Assembly (NCBI RefSeq): GCF_046707225.1
Contig: NZ_JBJKOP010000029.1
Coordinates: forward strand, 124,001-188,000
Direction of reading: 5' to 3'
Source: Caproicibacter sp046707225
Lineage (GTDB): Bacteria > Bacillota > Clostridia > Oscillospirales > Acutalibacteraceae
Length of the DNA: 64,000 nucleotides
Of this stretch, positions 62,712 to 64,000 are shown one piece after another; position 1 is the stretch's first letter, and the number at the start of each line of letters is the position of its first letter. Below the pieces are notes generated by a model that was not told where the DNA came from, searched no databases, and saw only the letters and a program-made list of their open reading frames with translations. The position numbers were made by a program, and so were the translations under genes.

Positions 62712-63341
62712 ATGAGGCGGAGAAGACGGAGCCAGATGCCCGCCAGAGGAAGACTCATTCTTTTTCTGTTTGTTTTTTTGGCGTTCATACTGATTTTCAA
62801 TAGCCAGATCAGGCCGGTCATAGAGTCTATTACGGCAAACGAGGCGAAAATCAAGTCCGTGAACACGATTAACAATGCGGTAATGGAAGAGCTGAATCGG
62901 GACAACATATCTTATGACGACCTGATTACGGTTCAGCGCGGCAGCGACGGTCAGGTTTTGGCCATTACGACCAATATGGTGAAAATGAATGAGCTCAAGG
63001 CGAAAATCATAGAGAATATTCAGGATAAGTTAAACAATGATACATATTCTACCGTATGGGTCCCATTGGGTACTTTATTCGGCGGCGACTTTTTTCACGG
63101 AAAAGGTCCCAAAATTGCGCTGAAGGCGTCGCTTTCCGGCAACGTGACGGCCGAATTCAACAGCGAACTGACTTCGGCGGGAATCAATCAGACAAAGCAT
63201 CAGATTTATCTGGACATCAATACGAGTATCTATTCCTTCTTGCCCGGATTTGATGCGACAACAGATGTCAAAACAAATATTCTGGTTGCGGAAACGGTCG
63301 TCGTTGGCTCTGTGCCGCAGGTGGTTGCAAATTGGGACTGA
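62712..63341 (+). CDS. yunB: Sporulation protein YunB
   Basis: 209 aa. A basic N-terminus and one transmembrane helix (about residues 12-32) are followed by an extracytoplasmic domain. The phrases VQRGSDGQVLAITTNMVKMN, PLGTLFGG, GKGPKIALKASLSGNV and NQTKHQIYLDI are characteristic of the YunB family, which is made in the mother cell during sporulation in Bacillus. The start follows GGGAGGTG by 6 bases. It implies a spore-forming host. No confident SigE promoter is visible. Confidence 0.9.
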   Translation: MRRRRRSQMPARGRLILFLFVFLAFILIFNSQIRPVIESITANEAKIKSVNTINNAVMEELNRDNISYDDLITVQRGSDGQVLAITTNMVKMNELKAKIIENIQDKLNNDTYSTVWVPLGTLFGGDFFHGKGPKIALKASLSGNVTAEFNSELTSAGINQTKHQIYLDINTSIYSFLPGFDATTDVKTNILVAETVVVGSVPQVVANWD

Positions 63342-63363
63342 AATTCGCAGGAGGCGGAAAGCT

Positions 63364-64000
63364 TTGGAACTAGAAGAAGCAAGACAATTATGGCATCGGC
63401 TTTCGGAGCAGATCCGTTACCATAACCAAAAATATTATGTCGAGGATTCACCTGAAATCGACGATTTTGAGTACGATGAGCTTTACAGACGCTTGGAACA
63501 GATCGAGGGGCAGTTTCCGGAGCTTGTCACGCCGGATTCTCCGACCCAGAAGGTAGGGGGAGAGGCTCTGAATAAATTTTCCCCCGTGGTTCATGCGGTT
63601 CCGATGGAAAGCCTTCATGATTCCTTTTCCGATCAAGAGATGAAAGACTTTGACCGCCGTGTACGCGCGGCAGTGGGAAAACCAACCTATATCGTGGAAC
63701 CGAAATTCGACGGGCTTTCAGTTTCCGCTGAGTACCGGGACGGCGTCTTTGTCAGGGGTTCCACCCGGGGAGACGGCGCGGTGGGCGAAGACATTACCGA
63801 AAACCTCCGGACGATTCGAAGTCTTCCGAAAAAGCTAACGCGGCCGATTCCGTTCTTGGAAGTGCGGGGTGAGGTCTACATGTCTCATCACAGCTTCTTT
63901 AAACTTGCGGCGATTCAGGAGCTTGAAGGAGAAAAACCGTTTAAAAATCCGCGTAATGCCGCGGCCGGTTCCCTGAGACAGAAAAATGCCAGGATCACTG
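63364..64000 (+). CDS. ligA: NAD-dependent DNA ligase, N-terminal part
   Basis: 212 codons are present and the gene runs off the right edge. The N-terminal Ia domain (IRYHNQKYYVEDSPEIDDFEYDEL with the NMN-binding Tyr residues) and the adenylation domain with the active-site lysine (EPKFDG, Lys114), RGDGAVGEDITEN and RNAAAGSLRQ are intact. The start is TTG after a strong AGGAGGCGG site, 22 bases after yunB. Confidence 0.95.
   Translation, partial: MELEEARQLWHRLSEQIRYHNQKYYVEDSPEIDDFEYDELYRRLEQIEGQFPELVTPDSPTQKVGGEALNKFSPVVHAVPMESLHDSFSDQEMKDFDRRVRAAVGKPTYIVEPKFDGLSVSAEYRDGVFVRGSTRGDGAVGEDITENLRTIRSLPKKLTRPIPFLEVRGEVYMSHHSFFKLAAIQELEGEKPFKNPRNAAAGSLRQKNARIT

Noticed and set aside
1..64000. tRNA, rRNA, CRISPR, IS element and prophage signatures
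   Set aside because: No T-loop plus acceptor pairs, no spaced direct repeats, and no transposase or phage proteins were seen on reading both strands.

Overview
The window looks like a chromosomal core region from a spore-forming member of the Clostridia. The best fit is the Oscillospirales/Ruminococcaceae, but I cannot name the genus from sequence alone. The evidence is Gram-positive style Shine-Dalgarno sites (AGGAGG and close variants), frequent TTG and GTG starts, T-box, FMN and SAM-I leaders with intrinsic terminators, an IspH-ribosomal protein S1 fusion, and a YunB-type sporulation gene. I see no insertion sequence, prophage, CRISPR array, rRNA or recognisable tRNA.

Layout. 1-5.9 kb: glycerol use (glpK, glpF, two FAD oxidoreductases and a DUF1667 protein), with the edge of an unrecognised gene facing away. 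5.9-8.2 kb (minus): plsY and an amino acid permease. 8.3-12.2 kb: a TtcA-like PP-loop protein, a 47-aa Cys-Cys peptide, copper ATPase copA and chaperone copZ. 12.3-14.3 kb (minus): DUF1062 behind an elaborate leader, then an ECF S component with a DUF4430 partner, probably for corrinoid uptake. 14.3-19.5 kb: a T-box leader that appears to read an isoleucine codon, then a MetH reactivation protein, metH and ilvD. 19.5-22.4 kb (minus): ferredoxin, alpha/beta hydrolase and pyruvate kinase.

22.6-28.9 kb: a catalytically degenerate VanY-like membrane protein, rpmE, a YigZ protein, dgt, dnaG, rpoD and an Rrf2 regulator. 28.9-41.1 kb: rpoB-rpoC followed by the str operon (rpsL, rpsG, fusA, tuf). 41.2-46.0 kb (minus): a Ppx/GppA-like protein, ppk and a PFK whose start overlaps the ppk stop. 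46.1-50.3 kb: a CapA protein, two tandem FMN riboswitches before ribU, and a SAM-I riboswitch before metK. 50.3-54.4 kb: recD2, comF and an MreB homologue. 54.4-64 kb: a small conserved protein on the minus strand, a DUF5685/DnaJ/membrane-protein trio, an RpiR regulator, a BaiN-like flavoprotein, cmk, plsC, the ispH-S1 fusion, yunB and the start of ligA.

Most of the window is housekeeping, so the interest is mainly in RNA-level control. The strongest items are two consecutive complete FMN aptamers on one gene (the first with a terminator, the second running into the ribosome binding site), the multi-element leader ahead of DUF1062 (promoter, a Cys-rich mini-ORF, terminator, a small ORF with a strong SD and a hairpin hiding the next SD), the T-box/gene-content mismatch at metH-ilvD, and an internal SD plus ATG at the junction of the ispH-S1 fusion. 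All function calls come from reading motifs by eye; no database search was run.
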